Below the pieces are notes generated by a model. It saw only the letters and a program-made list of their open reading frames with translations, was not told the DNA's origin and made no database searches. 55,358 nt of DNA, from contig SCMV01000028.1 in assembly GCA_005502875.1 (NCBI GenBank), positions 1-55,358 of the forward strand. The letters run 5' to 3'. Below are positions 26,730-37,173 of the stretch, piece after piece (the first letter of the stretch is position 1; each line of letters starts with the position of its first letter). A program made the position numbers and the translations under genes. The DNA comes from Comamonadaceae bacterium 2PF. Its GTDB lineage: Bacteria; Pseudomonadota; Gammaproteobacteria; Burkholderiales; Burkholderiaceae_C.

Positions 26730-29471
26730 TCACGACAAGCTGTCCAGCATGGACTGGGCACGGGCCTTCAGGCCTGCGTCCTGAGCCTGCTCGACCACTT
26801 CCTGCAGCAGCTCGCGGGCACCGTCGGCATCCCCGATCTGGCGGAACTCGTCGGCCAACTCCAGCTTGCGTGCCATCGGATCGGCAGACATCTCCGCCAT
26901 CGAATCCGGCTCGGCAGCCGGCTCGGCGGCGGCCGGCTCATCGAGGTCCAGGCTGATGTCGCCCAAATCGAAAGCAGGCGCGGGAGCCGGAACGGCAGGC
27001 ACCTCGATGCCGAAATCAAGGCCTTCGGAATCGGCCGGCTGCGTTGGCACGGGCTCCAGGCTAGGCAGATCGACGCCGAACTCCAGCGGGGCATCGGCAG
27101 CGGCAGGGGCCGAGGCAACTGGCAGGTCCGAGCCGAACTCCGGCAGCTCCAGGGGAGGCAGGTCGCCAGCGGCCGTGACCGGCGGGGCGACGGAGTCCTT
27201 CACCTCGTCCAAAGGAGTCGGCGACGAGATGTCGAGATCCAGGTCAACGCCATCGTCCACCGCCGCCAGGTTTTCCGGCACGGCGGGGGCAACGCTGTCC
27301 AGGATGCTGGGCGCGGGCATCACCGAGTGAGGGATGGTGCTGGCCCCCAGGCCGTCCGCAGGCTGCTCCACGCTCAAGGGCGCTTCAGCCGGTTGACCAC
27401 CAGGTTGGTAGAGCGGATTTTCTGGGTCGATGCCCAAACCGAGTTCCTGGACATGCGCCCAATCTTCGCCCTCACCTTGCGTCAGGCTGTAGAGCTGCGC
27501 AGCGAGTTGCTCGAACCCCTTGGTGTCGCGGCGCTTGGCATAAACCTCGAGCAGCTTGGTGCGAATGGCCAGGCGCTCCGGGGTGCTGCGAAGGGCTTCC
27601 TTGAGGATTTCTTCGGCTTGCAGGTCGCGGCCGTAGGCCAAGTACACATCGGCCTCGGCAACCGGATCGACGTCACCGATGGCGTCGAGCTGGCTGAGCG
27701 AGTAGCTCATGGACGAGGGACCGCCGGTGGCGTCTCGCGTGTCCACGCGCTGGCCACCGCTGGCGCCAAAGAAGGAGTCTGGCTGCAGGCGGCTTTCCAG
27801 GAAGGAGGTTTCGCCGGTCTCGGCGCGGCGGCGCGAGCGCAGGAACATCAGGCCACCGGCCAGCAGCGCGACGGCGGCACCGCCCGCAGCCACGGCCATC
27901 AGGTTGATGGACTCGAGGAAGCCTGGCTCTTCAGGTGCTGGCGTGGGAGGCGGCGTGGGCACACTCACCGGCGCGGGCACGGCCGGCAGGACGGCCGAGG
28001 CAGCGGAGGCCGCCTCGGAAGCGGCGTCGGCAACGATGGTCACAGAGCCATCGACCACCGATGCAGCGCTGGCGGGCAGCTCGGTCGGCGCAGAAGCCAC
28101 CTCGGCGACGGAGGGCACCGGAGCCGGCGCCGGCGCAGGCGTGGGCACCGAGGCCGGTGCGGGCACCACCTTGGCGACGGCAGGGGCCGGCGCAGGGGTC
28201 GGAGCCGGAGCAGGAGCCGGCACGGCCTTGGCAGGCGTGGGCGCCGATGCCTGGGCGGCCTTCTCACGCAACTTGCGCAACTCGTCGAGGTTCTTGGACA
28301 ACTCGGCCACGCGGGCGCTGGAGTCTTCCTTGGCACGGGCCTTGGCCACGCGGTCTTCCGCTGCGGTGCCGCTGCTCACGCCGCCTTTGCTCAGGGTGAG
28401 CTTGTCGGGCGCCGGGGCGGCCGATTGCTTGCGATCCTTGACTTCGGCTTCGACCTTGCCGGTGGCCTGGCGCTCGGGTTGCTCGACCGGGGTCGGGGCA
28501 ACGGTGCCGGCCAGGCGCTGGCGATAAGCAGAAAAATCAGCGCTTTGGGCCTGGATGATGCGGCGCGCTTCAGGTTGCGGCACCTTCTGGGCCTCTTCGG
28601 CCGAAGGCACGTTGAGCACCACGCCCGCCTTCAGGCGGTTCATGTTGTTGCCCTGGAAGGCCTGCGGGTTGCTGCGGTACAGGCCCACCAGCATCTGATC
28701 CAGGGAGACACCCTCGGCAGCGTTGCGCTGGGCGATGGACGACAGCGAGTCACCGGCGCGAACACGCACCGTGCGAGCGTCGTCGGCGCCTGCAGGCTGC
28801 GAAGCCGTTGCGGCAGGTCGGACCGCAGGCACAGGCGCAGGCGCAGGAGCTGAGGCCGCAGCCTCAGGCTGGCTGGCAGCCGGGGCGGGCTTGGCAGCCT
28901 TGCGGGGCTTGCTTTCGGCCGGCGCTGGCGCCGGAGCTGCCACCGCTGCGGGGGCAGGTGCAGGCGCGACAGCACGAGACGGCGCAGGCGCGGGCACCGG
29001 GGCCGGCGCCTCCATGATGGGCGCCATCACCGGCGCAGGCGCAGGTGCGGTGCGGGCGGCTGGCGGATCAAACAGCAGGGTGTACTCGCGGACCAGGCGG
29101 CCGGACGACCAGGCCAGGTCCAGGATCACGTCCACGAAGGGCTCCTGCACCGGGCGGTCGCTGCTCAGGCGCAGGAAGGGGCGGCCGTCGGCGCGGCGTT
29201 GCAAGGTGATGGAGGTGTTCGCCAGGACGCCGTTGTAGTCGACCCCGGCAGCCCGGTAGGTTTCGGGCGTGGCCACCTTGACCTGCAGGGTGGCGCCTTC
29301 GTCGGCCGTCAGGCTGGTGACATCGATTTCAGCGCGCAGGCCTTCGCCCAGCGCAGACTGGACATTCAGCTTGCCCAGACCCAAAGCCCAACCAGCGGTC
29401 GGCAATGCGGACAGGACGGACACGGCAGCAGCAACAGCAACCCGATTCAGGACGAAACGCCCTGCGGACAT
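26730..29471 (-). CDS. fimV: FimV-like pilus/polarity assembly protein
   Basis: 913 aa protein. It has a signal peptide (about 1-28), a beta-rich FimV N-terminal domain beginning GKLNVQSALGEGLRAEI, and a Pro/Ala-rich low-complexity region. A LysM peptidoglycan-binding module (about 230-290) follows, then more Pro/Ala repeats, one transmembrane helix (about 519-543), TPR-like helices (about 620-700) and an acidic C-terminal tail ending in the FimV motif IGDADGARELLQEV. FimV proteins support type IV pilus assembly and polar protein localisation. The ATG at 29469-29471 starts the signal peptide; a longer frame was rejected. The length is normal. Confidence 0.93.
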   Translation of the reverse strand: MSAGRFVLNRVAVAAAVSVLSALPTAGWALGLGKLNVQSALGEGLRAEIDVTSLTADEGATLQVKVATPETYRAAGVDYNGVLANTSITLQRRADGRPFLRLSSDRPVQEPFVDVILDLAWSSGRLVREYTLLFDPPAARTAPAPAPVMAPIMEAPAPVPAPAPSRAVAPAPAPAAVAAPAPAPAESKPRKAAKPAPAASQPEAAASAPAPAPVPAVRPAATASQPAGADDARTVRVRAGDSLSSIAQRNAAEGVSLDQMLVGLYRSNPQAFQGNNMNRLKAGVVLNVPSAEEAQKVPQPEARRIIQAQSADFSAYRQRLAGTVAPTPVEQPERQATGKVEAEVKDRKQSAAPAPDKLTLSKGGVSSGTAAEDRVAKARAKEDSSARVAELSKNLDELRKLREKAAQASAPTPAKAVPAPAPAPTPAPAPAVAKVVPAPASVPTPAPAPAPVPSVAEVASAPTELPASAASVVDGSVTIVADAASEAASAASAVLPAVPAPVSVPTPPPTPAPEEPGFLESINLMAVAAGGAAVALLAGGLMFLRSRRRAETGETSFLESRLQPDSFFGASGGQRVDTRDATGGPSSMSYSLSQLDAIGDVDPVAEADVYLAYGRDLQAEEILKEALRSTPERLAIRTKLLEVYAKRRDTKGFEQLAAQLYSLTQGEGEDWAHVQELGLGIDPENPLYQPGGQPAEAPLSVEQPADGLGASTIPHSVMPAPSILDSVAPAVPENLAAVDDGVDLDLDISSPTPLDEVKDSVAPPVTAAGDLPPLELPEFGSDLPVASAPAAADAPLEFGVDLPSLEPVPTQPADSEGLDFGIEVPAVPAPAPAFDLGDISLDLDEPAAAEPAAEPDSMAEMSADPMARKLELADEFRQIGDADGARELLQEVVEQAQDAGLKARAQSMLDSLS

Positions 29472-29839
29472 GGAATGATCTTTCAAGGCGTCTCCCAATT
29501 CGTCATGCGTGGGTCGAAAGACCCGTGGCGGGCCCATGCGACCGCAGGCCCAAAAAGGGCCTGACTCGCGAAGAGGGCATCACGCCAGCACCTGCAGACG
29601 GTACGCGGCACAAAACACAATAGCATCAAGCAGATAGGGTGACAAGCTCATGCTCTGGCTGACATCGGGGCAGCCCAGGATGAAAACCCGTCCTGTTGAA
29701 ACGGACTTGCGAAATTGTCGCCGGCCGGCCACATGGCCATTTGCTCAGTTTGTTTCCAGACGTTGCAAAGGCGGCGGGAATTACCCGGGATTCGGGGTGC
29801 AATTGCCACGCAATGCGCACCGAGCGCCCGGGAAATCCA
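29472..29839. other. intergenic region between asd and fimV
   Basis: 368 bases without a convincing gene. It holds a fimV promoter (29617-29645). On the minus strand just after asd, no good terminator is seen: only a short GTCC/GGAC stem followed by GGGTTTT near 29685-29705. Short open frames here lack ribosome sites and family features. Confidence 0.6.
29617..29645 (-). promoter_or_regulatory. sigma-70 promoter upstream of fimV
   Basis: On the minus strand, TTGTCA (29640-29645) and TATTGT (29617-29622) are separated by exactly 17 bases. It lies about 145 bases before the fimV ATG, leaving a long 5' untranslated leader. Confidence 0.65.
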
Positions 29840-30973
29840 TCATTTGTCGAGCAGGATGCGCAGCATGCGGCGCAGCGGCTCGGCAGCCCCCCACAGCAAT
29901 TGGTCGCCGATGGTGAAGGCGCCAACGTACTCCGGGCCCATGGCCAGCTTGCGAATGCGCCCCACCGGGATGGTCAGCGTGCCGGTGGTGGCCACCGGGG
30001 TCAGGTCACGGATGGTGGCCTCGCGGGTGTTGGGCACCACCTTGACCCACTCGTTGTCGGCGGCGATCAGGGCCTCGAGGTCGGCCAGGGGCACGTCCTT
30101 CTTGAGCTTGAAGGTCAGGGCCTGAGAGTGGCAGCGCATGGCGCCGATGCGCACGCAGAAGCCGTCTACCGGCACGGCCGGCGAGCCAAAGCCCTCGCCT
30201 TGACCGAGGATCTTGTTGGTCTCGGCCATGCCCTTCCACTCCTCCTTGGACTGGCCGTTGCCCAGGTCCTTGTCGATCCAGGGGATCAGCGAGCCGCCCA
30301 GGGGCACGCCAAAGTTGGCGGTTTCGGCTTCGGTCAGCGAACGCTGCTTGGCGATGACCTTGCGGTCGATTTCCAGGATGGCGCTCTTGGGGTCGTCCAG
30401 CAGGGCCTTGACCTCGGCGTTGAGGGTGCCGAACTGGGTCAGCAGTTCGCGCATGTGCTGGGCGCCACCGCCCGAGGCGGCCTGGTAGGTCTGGGTGGAC
30501 ATCCACTCGACCAGACCGGCCTTGTAGAGAGCGCCCACGCCGATCAGCATGCAACTGACCGTGCAGTTGCCTCCGATCCACTCGTTGCCGCCCCTGGCCA
30601 GCGAGTTCTTGATGACGGGCATGTTGACCGGGTCGAGCACGATGACGGCGCTGTCCTTCATGCGCAGCGTGGAGGCGGCGTCGATCCAGTGGCCCTTCCA
30701 GCCCGCTTCGCGCAGCTTGCCGTAGACCTCGGTGGTGTAGTCACCGCCCTGGGCCGTGACGATGATGTCGCAGCGCTTGAGCTCGTCGATGTCGTAGGCG
30801 CTCTTGAGCGCCTTCTCGTTCTTGGCCATCGAAGGCGCGGCGCCGCCGGCGTTCGAGGTCGAGAAGAACAGGGGTTCGAAGTGGTCGAAGTCGCCTTCGG
30901 CCTGCATGCGATCCATCAGGACCGAGCCGACCATGCCGCGCCAACCCACCAGACCAACCAGAGTCGTAGCCAT
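29840..30973 (-). CDS. asd: aspartate-semialdehyde dehydrogenase
   Basis: 377 aa NADPH enzyme that reduces aspartyl phosphate to aspartate semialdehyde for lysine, threonine, methionine and diaminopimelate. The NADP loop is [12 protein letters not shown], the catalytic Cys lies in GNCTVSC, and the [10 protein letters not shown] segment is typical of the gammaproteobacterial-type enzyme. It lies 49 bases after leuB, ahead of fimV, as is usual in this order. Confidence 0.96.
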   Translation of the reverse strand: MATTLVGLVGWRGMVGSVLMDRMQAEGDFDHFEPLFFSTSNAGGAAPSMAKNEKALKSAYDIDELKRCDIIVTAQGGDYTTEVYGKLREAGWKGHWIDAASTLRMKDSAVIVLDPVNMPVIKNSLARGGNEWIGGNCTVSCMLIGVGALYKAGLVEWMSTQTYQAASGGGAQHMRELLTQFGTLNAEVKALLDDPKSAILEIDRKVIAKQRSLTEAETANFGVPLGGSLIPWIDKDLGNGQSKEEWKGMAETNKILGQGEGFGSPAVPVDGFCVRIGAMRCHSQALTFKLKKDVPLADLEALIAADNEWVKVVPNTREATIRDLTPVATTGTLTIPVGRIRKLAMGPEYVGAFTIGDQLLWGAAEPLRRMLRILLDK

Positions 30974-31022
30974 GTTGTGTGTCCTCAGTAAACGTGTTTG
31001 ATGTGGAGCTGCCGGGCGGCGA

Positions 31023-32105
31023 TCACTGCGCCTTCAGGGCGGCCACGACGGCCTCGCCCATCTCGACGGTGCCGACCTTCTTCGTGCCCTCAGAGTAGAT
31101 GTCAGGCGTGCGCAGGCCCTGCTCCAGCACAGCTTGCACGGCGCGCTCGATGCGGCTGGCGGCCTCTTCCTGGTTCAGGCTGAAGCGCAGCATCATGGCC
31201 GCAGACAGGATGGTGGCCAGGGGGTTGGCCACGCCCTTGCCGGCGATGTCGGGGGCGGAGCCGTGACTGGGCTCGTACAGGCCCTGCCCCTTGGCATTCA
31301 GCGAGGCCGAAGGCAGCATGCCGATCGAGCCGGTCAGCATGGCGGCGGCATCAGAGAGGATGTCGCCGAACATGTTGCCGGTGAACAGCACGTCGAACTT
31401 CTTGGGGGCCTTGACCAGCTGCATCGCGGCGTTGTCCACGTACATGTGGTCGAGCTCGATGTCGGGGTACTGGGCGTGCACCTCGGTGACGACGTCCTTC
31501 CAGAACTGGAAGGTTTCCAGCACGTTGGCCTTGTCGACGCTGGTCACGCGCTTGCCACGCTTGCGGGCGGCCTGGAAGGCCACGTGGGCGATGCGTTCGA
31601 TCTCGGGGCGCGAGTAGCGCATCGTGTCGAAGGCTTCCGGGGCGCCCTTGAATTCGCCATCGGGCGATTCGCGGCGGCCGCGCGGCTGGCCGAAGTAGAT
31701 GTCGCCGGTCAGCTCGCGGATGATGAGGATGTCGAGACCCGCGACCAGCTCGGGCTTGAGGCTGGAGGCGTGCGTGAGCTGCGGGTAGCAGATGGCCGGG
31801 CGGAAGTTGGCGAACAGGCCCATGTTCTTGCGCAGGCCCAGGATGGCCTGCTCGGGGCGCAGCGGGCGGTCGAGCTTGTCGTACTTCCAGTCGCCCACCG
31901 AGCCGAACAGCACGGCATCGGAGGCCATGGCCAGGTTCAAGGTGTGCTCGGGCAGCGGGTGGCCGTGGGCGTCGAAGGCGGCGCCGCCGACCTTGGCTTC
32001 GTCCAGCTGGAAAGGCAGGTCCAGCACCTTCAGCACCTTGACCGCCTCGTTGACGATCTCGGGACCGATGCCGTCACCCGGCAGCACAGCAATCTTCATG
32101 ACCAT
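31023..32105 (-). CDS. leuB: 3-isopropylmalate dehydrogenase
   Basis: 360 aa NAD-dependent decarboxylating dehydrogenase of leucine synthesis. Visible are [10 protein letters not shown] at the N terminus, the substrate-binding REL..IYFG region and [14 protein letters not shown]. The start is ATGGTCATG, so either ATG (32105 or 32099) could be used. It closes the leuC-leuD-leuB operon. Confidence 0.96.
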   Translation of the reverse strand: MVMKIAVLPGDGIGPEIVNEAVKVLKVLDLPFQLDEAKVGGAAFDAHGHPLPEHTLNLAMASDAVLFGSVGDWKYDKLDRPLRPEQAILGLRKNMGLFANFRPAICYPQLTHASSLKPELVAGLDILIIRELTGDIYFGQPRGRRESPDGEFKGAPEAFDTMRYSRPEIERIAHVAFQAARKRGKRVTSVDKANVLETFQFWKDVVTEVHAQYPDIELDHMYVDNAAMQLVKAPKKFDVLFTGNMFGDILSDAAAMLTGSIGMLPSASLNAKGQGLYEPSHGSAPDIAGKGVANPLATILSAAMMLRFSLNQEEAASRIERAVQAVLEQGLRTPDIYSEGTKKVGTVEMGEAVVAALKAQ

Positions 32106-32130
32106 GGTGGTTCTCAGTTCTTCTTCGGAA

Positions 32131-32778
32131 TCAAACGATGCGGTTGTTCAGCCAAGGCTTTTGGGCCAGGCGCTCGGCTTCATAGTCCTTGATCTTGTCG
32201 GCGTGACGCAGGGTCAGGCCGATGTCGTCGAAGCCATTGAGCAGGCAGTACTTGCGGAAGGGCTGCACGTCGAAAGGCAGCTCGGCGCCGTCGGCCTTGA
32301 TCACGACCTGACGCTCGAGGTCGATGGTCAGCTCGTAGCCAGGGAAGGCAAACACTTCGTTGAACAGCTGGTCGACCTGCTGCTCGCTCAGCACGATGGG
32401 CAGCAAGCCGTTCTTGAAGCAGTTGTTGAAGAAGATGTCGGCGAAGCTGGGCGCGATGATGGCGCGAAAACCGTACTGATCCAGCGCCCAGGGAGCGTGC
32501 TCGCGGCTGGAGCCGCAACCGAAGTTCTGGCGCGCGATCAGGACGGAGGCGCCTTTGTAGCGCGGCTGGTTCAGCACGAAATCGGGGTTGGGCTTGCGGC
32601 TGGCCGGATCTTGGCCAGGCTCACCCGCGTCGAGGTAGCGCCATTCGTCGAACAGGTTGGGGCCAAAGCCCGTGCGCTTGATCGACTTGAGGTACTGCTT
32701 GGGGATGATGGCGTCGGTGTCGACGTTCTCGCGGTCCATGGGGGCCACGAGGCCCTTGTGAATGCGGAAGGCTTGCAT
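32131..32778 (-). CDS. leuD: 3-isopropylmalate dehydratase small subunit
   Basis: 215 aa swivel-domain subunit that, with LeuC, isomerises 2- to 3-isopropylmalate. The family loop [15 protein letters not shown] is present. It starts 10 bases after the entericidin stop and 25 bases ahead of leuB. Confidence 0.96.
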   Translation of the reverse strand: MQAFRIHKGLVAPMDRENVDTDAIIPKQYLKSIKRTGFGPNLFDEWRYLDAGEPGQDPASRKPNPDFVLNQPRYKGASVLIARQNFGCGSSREHAPWALDQYGFRAIIAPSFADIFFNNCFKNGLLPIVLSEQQVDQLFNEVFAFPGYELTIDLERQVVIKADGAELPFDVQPFRKYCLLNGFDDIGLTLRHADKIKDYEAERLAQKPWLNNRIV

Positions 32779-32788
32779 GGTGCTCTCT

Positions 32789-32917
32789 TTACTTGGAGGC
32801 TGCGCCCGAGATGGTCTCGCCAGCCTTTTCGATGTCCTTGCCGATGCCGTGCACGGTGTTGCAACCGGCCAGGGCGAAAGCGGCGATCAGGGACAGCAGG
32901 GTGATCAGGCGAGACAT
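32789..32917 (-). CDS. entericidin A/B family lipoprotein
   Basis: 42 aa lipoprotein. The N terminus [19 protein letters not shown] has a clear lipobox (cleavage before Cys19), followed by a short amphipathic part with [14 protein letters not shown], the entericidin pattern. A GGAG site lies 9 bases before the ATG. Entericidins of E. coli form an antidote/toxin pair of cell-envelope lipoproteins, but the role of these lone copies is not known. It sits inside the leu operon between leuC and leuD. Confidence 0.88.
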   Translation of the reverse strand: MSRLITLLSLIAAFALAGCNTVHGIGKDIEKAGETISGAASK

Positions 32918-32985
32918 GGTGGAAAGCTCCGTGGAAAGGTGGTTCTCGAGGCAGTAAAGGGTCTGGGGGGCATTCGGACGTGATG

Positions 32986-34395
32986 TCAGGCGATCCGACG
33001 CACGTCAACGAAGTGGCCTTGCATGGCGGCCGCGGCGGCCATCGCCGGGCTCACCAGGTGGGTGCGGCCACCCGCGCCCTGACGACCTTCGAAGTTGCGG
33101 TTGCTGGTGGAGGCGCAGCGCTCACCCGGGTCCAGGCGGTCGGCGTTCATGGCCAGGCACATGGAGCAACCCGGTTCGCGCCACTCGAAGCCCGCAGCCT
33201 TGAAGACCTGGTCCAGACCTTCGCGCTCGGCCTGCTCCTTGACGAGACCGGAGCCGGGCACCACCAGGGCCAGCTTGACGTTGGAGGCGATGCGCCCACC
33301 GATGCGCTTGACCACCTCGGCGGCAGCTCGCATGTCTTCGATGCGGCTGTTGGTGCACGAACCGATGAAGACCTTGTCGATGCGGATGTCGGCGATGGCC
33401 TTGTTGGGCTCCAGCGCCATGTACTGCAGCGCACGCTCCATGGCGGAGCGCTTGACCGGGTCCTTTTCCTTGTCGGGGTCGGGCACGTTGGCGTTGACGC
33501 CCAGGACCATCTCGGGCGACGTGCCCCAGCTGACCTGTGGCTCGATCTGCGAGGCATCGAGCTCGACGATGGCATCCCACTTGGCGTCGGCGTCGGAGTG
33601 CAGCGTGCGCCAGTAAGCGATGGCCTGCTCCAGCTCAACGCCCTTGGGGCTGAAGGGGCGGTTCTGCACGTACTGGATGGTGGTGTCGTCCACGGCCACG
33701 AGGCCGGCGCGCGCGCCGCCCTCGATGGCCATGTTGCAGACCGTCATGCGGCCTTCCATGCTCAGGGCGCGGATGGCGCTGCCGGCGAACTCGATGGTGT
33801 AGCCGGTGCCACCTGCGGTGCCGATCTTGCCGATGATGGCCAGCACGATGTCCTTGGCCGAGCAACCTTTGCCGAGGGTGCCCTCGACCTTGATGAGCAT
33901 GTTCTTGGCCTTCTTGGCCAGCAGCGTTTGCGTGGCCAGCACATGCTCGACCTCGGAGGTGCCGATGCCGTGGGCCAGCGCACCAAAGGCGCCGTGCGTG
34001 GAGGTGTGGCTGTCACCGCAGACCACGGTCATGCCGGGCAGCGTGGCCCCCTGCTCCGGGCCGATCACGTGCACGATGCCCTGGCGCTTGTCGGACATCT
34101 TGAACTGCGTGATGCCGAAGCGGTCGCAGTTGGCGTCCAGCGTGTCGACCTGCAGCTTGGACACCGGGTCGCTGATGCCGTCACGGCGATCCGTCGTGGG
34201 CACGTTGTGGTCGCTGACCGCCAGGTTGGCAGACAGGCGCCACACCTTGCGACCGGCGATGTCCAGCCCCTCGAAGGCCTGCGGGCTGGTGACTTCGTGC
34301 ACCAGGTGGCGGTCGATGTAGAGGGTGGCGGTGCCATCTTCTTCGGTGTGGACGATGTGCTCGTCCCAGATCTTGTCGTAGAGGGTGCGTCCCAT
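32986..34395 (-). CDS. leuC: 3-isopropylmalate dehydratase large subunit
   Basis: 469 aa [4Fe-4S] subunit of isopropylmalate isomerase. Cluster ligands are seen in [10 protein letters not shown] and in [11 protein letters not shown]. It begins [13 protein letters not shown]. The ATG at 34393-34395 is the expected start; a longer frame reaches into the leader. First gene of the leu operon. Confidence 0.96.
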   Translation of the reverse strand: MGRTLYDKIWDEHIVHTEEDGTATLYIDRHLVHEVTSPQAFEGLDIAGRKVWRLSANLAVSDHNVPTTDRRDGISDPVSKLQVDTLDANCDRFGITQFKMSDKRQGIVHVIGPEQGATLPGMTVVCGDSHTSTHGAFGALAHGIGTSEVEHVLATQTLLAKKAKNMLIKVEGTLGKGCSAKDIVLAIIGKIGTAGGTGYTIEFAGSAIRALSMEGRMTVCNMAIEGGARAGLVAVDDTTIQYVQNRPFSPKGVELEQAIAYWRTLHSDADAKWDAIVELDASQIEPQVSWGTSPEMVLGVNANVPDPDKEKDPVKRSAMERALQYMALEPNKAIADIRIDKVFIGSCTNSRIEDMRAAAEVVKRIGGRIASNVKLALVVPGSGLVKEQAEREGLDQVFKAAGFEWREPGCSMCLAMNADRLDPGERCASTSNRNFEGRQGAGGRTHLVSPAMAAAAAMQGHFVDVRRIA

Positions 34396-34435
34396 GGTGC
34401 TGCCTGCTGCCTGCGGCCGTGTGCCGTTTGCGCAA

Positions 34436-34483
34436 GGGGCCCGTCGGGCCCCAAGGTGGTGGTGGGGAAAGACCAAGATTTTA
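34436..34483 (-). promoter_or_regulatory. leuC leader: possible -10 box and GC-rich inverted repeat
   Basis: A TAAAAT hexamer (34478-34483, minus strand) could be the leuC -10 box; the -35 at the matching distance is poor (GGTCGT). Between it and the start codon lies an inverted repeat GGGGCCCG / CGGGCCCC (34436-34452) that could fold in the leader RNA. No leucine-rich leader peptide was recognised. Confidence 0.3.
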
Positions 34484-34590
34484 TGCGATGCAGCCCGGAC
34501 ACGACCGCGTCATGGGCACATGCCACGCGTGCGAGCCCCCGTTCAGGCGCCCTTTCGCGGCGAATCAGGCGATGCGGATCGCACAGAAAC

Positions 34591-34617
34591 GAAAAAGCCC
34601 CGCTCTCGGCGGGGCTT
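34591..34617 (-). terminator. intrinsic terminator after gltA
   Basis: On the minus strand, a 9-bp stem (AAGCCCCGC / GCGGGGCTT, 5-base loop) is followed by TTTTTC. It lies 43 bases beyond the gltA stop and closes the sdh-gltA transcript. Confidence 0.85.
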
Positions 34618-34659
34618 GATGGCTCGGGCGGCACCGGCTGGCGCCGCCGCAAAACCCGA

Positions 34660-35970
34660 TCAGCGCGAAGCGATCGGCTTGACGTCGCGCTTTTCGGCGC
34701 CGACGAACAGCTGACGGGGACGGCCGATCTTGTACTCGGGGTCGCCGATCATTTCGTCGAGCTGGGCGATCCAGCCGACGGTGCGGGCCAGCGCGAAGAT
34801 CGCGGTGAACAGCTGCACGGGGATGCCGATGGCGCGCTGAACGATGCCGGAGTAGAAGTCGACGTTCGGGTACAGCTTGCGGGCGACGAAGTACTCGTCT
34901 TCCAGGGCGATCTTCTCGAGCGCCATGGCCAGCTTGAACATCGGGTCGTTTTCCAGGCCCAGCTCGGTCAGCACTTCGTGGCAGGTTTCGCGCATCAGCT
35001 TGGCGCGCGGGTCGTAGTTCTTGTAGACGCGGTGACCGAAGCCCATCAGCTTGGTGGCCGAGTTCTTGTCCTTGACCTCGGCGATGAACTCACCGATCTT
35101 CTCGACGCCACCCTTCTTCTGGATTTCTTCCAGCATGTTCAGGGCGGCTTCGTTGGCGCCACCGTGGGCAGGGCCCCACAGGCAGGCCACGCCAGCGGCG
35201 ATGGCGGCGAACGGGTTGGTGCCGGACGAACCGCACAGGCGCACCGTCGAGGTCGAGGCGTTTTGCTCGTGGTCGGCGTGCAGGATGAAGATGCGGTCCA
35301 TGGCGCGCACCAGCACGTCGTTGACCTTGTAGTCTTCGCACGGCGTCGCGAACATCATGTGCATGAAGTTCTCGGTGTACGACAGGTTGTTCTTCGGGTA
35401 GATGAACGGCTGACCGATCGAGTACTTGTAGGCCATGGCCACGAGCGTGGGCATCTTGGCGATCAGGCGGATCGCGGCGATCTTGCGGTGCTCGGGGTTG
35501 TTGATGTCGGTGCTGTCGTGATAGAAGGCCGACAGGGCGCCAACCAGGCCGGTCATGACGGCCATCGGGTGGGCGTCACGGCGGAAGCCGCGCAGGAAGA
35601 ACTGCATCTGCTCGTTGACCATCGTGTGGTTGGTCACGCGGTTGACGAACTCGTCCTTCTGCGATGCGTTCGGCAGCTCGCCGTTGAGCAGCAGGTAGCA
35701 GGTTTCCAGGAAGTCGCAGTTGGTGGCCAGCTGCTCGATGGGGTAGCCGCGGTACAGCAGCTCGCCCTTGTCACCGTCGATGTAGGTGATCTTCGAGTTG
35801 CACGAAGCGGTCGACAGGAAGCCAGGGTCGTAGGTGAACTTGCCGCTCTGGGCGTACAGCTTGCGGATGTCAATCACATCCGGGCCGATGGAACCCTTGT
35901 AAATGGGCAAGTCCATGCTGGGGCTGCCGTCAGAAAACGACAGGGTGGCTTTCACGTCGGACGGTGTCAT
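34660..35970 (-). CDS. gltA: citrate synthase
   Basis: 436 aa type II citrate synthase joining acetyl-CoA and oxaloacetate. Catalytic His residues are in [12 protein letters not shown] and [13 protein letters not shown]. The ATG at 35968-35970 has an AGGAG site just upstream; a GTG two codons earlier is less likely. It is the last gene of the sdh cluster, 140 bases after sdhE, and is distinct from the 2-methylcitrate synthase encoded at 50990. Confidence 0.95.
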   Translation of the reverse strand: MTPSDVKATLSFSDGSPSMDLPIYKGSIGPDVIDIRKLYAQSGKFTYDPGFLSTASCNSKITYIDGDKGELLYRGYPIEQLATNCDFLETCYLLLNGELPNASQKDEFVNRVTNHTMVNEQMQFFLRGFRRDAHPMAVMTGLVGALSAFYHDSTDINNPEHRKIAAIRLIAKMPTLVAMAYKYSIGQPFIYPKNNLSYTENFMHMMFATPCEDYKVNDVLVRAMDRIFILHADHEQNASTSTVRLCGSSGTNPFAAIAAGVACLWGPAHGGANEAALNMLEEIQKKGGVEKIGEFIAEVKDKNSATKLMGFGHRVYKNYDPRAKLMRETCHEVLTELGLENDPMFKLAMALEKIALEDEYFVARKLYPNVDFYSGIVQRAIGIPVQLFTAIFALARTVGWIAQLDEMIGDPEYKIGRPRQLFVGAEKRDVKPIASR

Positions 35971-36110
35971 GAGCACTCCTAGGGGTCGGTCTTTTGGGAA
36001 AAATCGTTGTGGGTCGAGGGCGGCCAGACTGGTGACAACCCGAGGTCGCCATTATGGTCCGAAGTTGCACTGCAACATCACGCGACGCGGGTGGTGCAGG
36101 CGACAGAACA

Positions 36111-36404
36111 TCAGGCCACGGACACCCTCATCAGAGACAGCACGCGCCTGACTTCGGCGTTGTCCAGATCGCCCTCTGGCTCCTTGCGGGCCAGCAGCAA
36201 ATCCAGCAAATCATTGTCAGACAGGTCCATCAATTCAAGCAAGCCCTGTACCAGGGAATTGGTCAGGCTCGCTCCATGCCGCTCGAAAAACCGATCGATG
36301 AAGATGTCGTTCTCGAGCAGCCCACGGCGACACCGCCAGCGCAAGCGTCGCAGCACGTCCTCGTCGGGCGTGGCGTTGGCGTCAAGCAAGGTGGTGTCGG
36401 TCAT
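36111..36404 (-). CDS. sdhE: succinate dehydrogenase assembly factor 2 (FAD)
   Basis: 97 aa all-helical protein that promotes covalent FAD attachment to SdhA. The RGxxE motif is present (RRGLLEND, about residues 27-34). The ATG at 36402-36404 is used rather than an upstream TTG. It follows sdhB after 27 bases, so it is part of the sdh operon. Confidence 0.93.
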   Translation of the reverse strand: MTDTTLLDANATPDEDVLRRLRWRCRRGLLENDIFIDRFFERHGASLTNSLVQGLLELMDLSDNDLLDLLLARKEPEGDLDNAEVRRVLSLMRVSVA

Positions 36405-36431
36405 GGGCAAGAGCGGGTTTCAGGGCAGAGA

Positions 36432-37142
36432 TCAGACGGCGCGCTTGACCATCAGTTCCTTGATCTTGCCAATGGCCTTCGTGGGGTTCAGGCCCTTGGG
36501 GCACACGTCCACGCAGTTCATGATGGTGTGGCAGCGGAACAGGCGGTACGGGTCTTCGAGGTTGTCCAGGCGGTCGGCCGTGGCTTCGTCGCGGCTGTCG
36601 GCGATGAAGCGGTAGGCCTGCAGCAGGCCGGCAGGGCCCACGAACTTGTCGGGGTTCCACCAGAAGCTGGGGCAGCTGGTCGAGCAGCTGGCGCACAGGA
36701 TGCACTCGTACAGGCCGTCGAGCTCTTCGCGCTCTTCAGGCGACTGCAGGCGCTCTTTTTCGGGCGGCGGCGTGTCGTTGACGAGGTAAGGCTTGATCGA
36801 GTTGTACTGCTTGAAGAACTGGGTCATGTCCACGATCAGGTCGCGGACCACGGGCAGGCCGGGCAGCGGCTTGAGCACGACCGTCTGCGGCAGGGTGCGC
36901 ATGTTGGTCAGGCAGGCCAGGCCGTTCTTGCCGTTGATGTTCATGGCGTCCGAACCGCAAACGCCTTCGCGGCAGGAGCGGCGGAAGGACAGGGTCGGGT
37001 CCACGGCCTTGAGCTTGACCAAGGCGTCCAGCAGCATGCGTTCGTTGCCATCGAGCTCGATCTCGATGGTCTGCATGTAGGGCTTGGCGTCCTTGTCGGG
37101 GTCGTAGCGGTAGATCTGGAAGGTGCGCTTTTGAGTGCTCAT
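36432..37142 (-). CDS. sdhB: succinate dehydrogenase iron-sulfur subunit
   Basis: 236 aa subunit carrying the three Fe-S clusters of complex II. The [2Fe-2S] ligands are in CREGVCGSD, and the C-terminal clusters in [12 protein letters not shown] and [14 protein letters not shown]. Normal length. Lies 31 bases after sdhA. Confidence 0.97.
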   Translation of the reverse strand: MSTQKRTFQIYRYDPDKDAKPYMQTIEIELDGNERMLLDALVKLKAVDPTLSFRRSCREGVCGSDAMNINGKNGLACLTNMRTLPQTVVLKPLPGLPVVRDLIVDMTQFFKQYNSIKPYLVNDTPPPEKERLQSPEEREELDGLYECILCASCSTSCPSFWWNPDKFVGPAGLLQAYRFIADSRDEATADRLDNLEDPYRLFRCHTIMNCVDVCPKGLNPTKAIGKIKELMVKRAV

Positions 37143-37173
37143 GTTCGATTCCTAGGTGTGGGGCGCTACGAAA

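Noticed and set aside
26718-28853. Plus-strand frame opposite fimV with Arg/Gly/His repeats
   Set aside because: Produced by the Pro/Ala-rich repeats of FimV read backwards; not a plausible protein.
27930-29060. Repeated GCAGGCGCAGG-like units
   Set aside because: These are coding low-complexity Pro-Ala repeats in FimV, not a CRISPR array or non-coding repeat.
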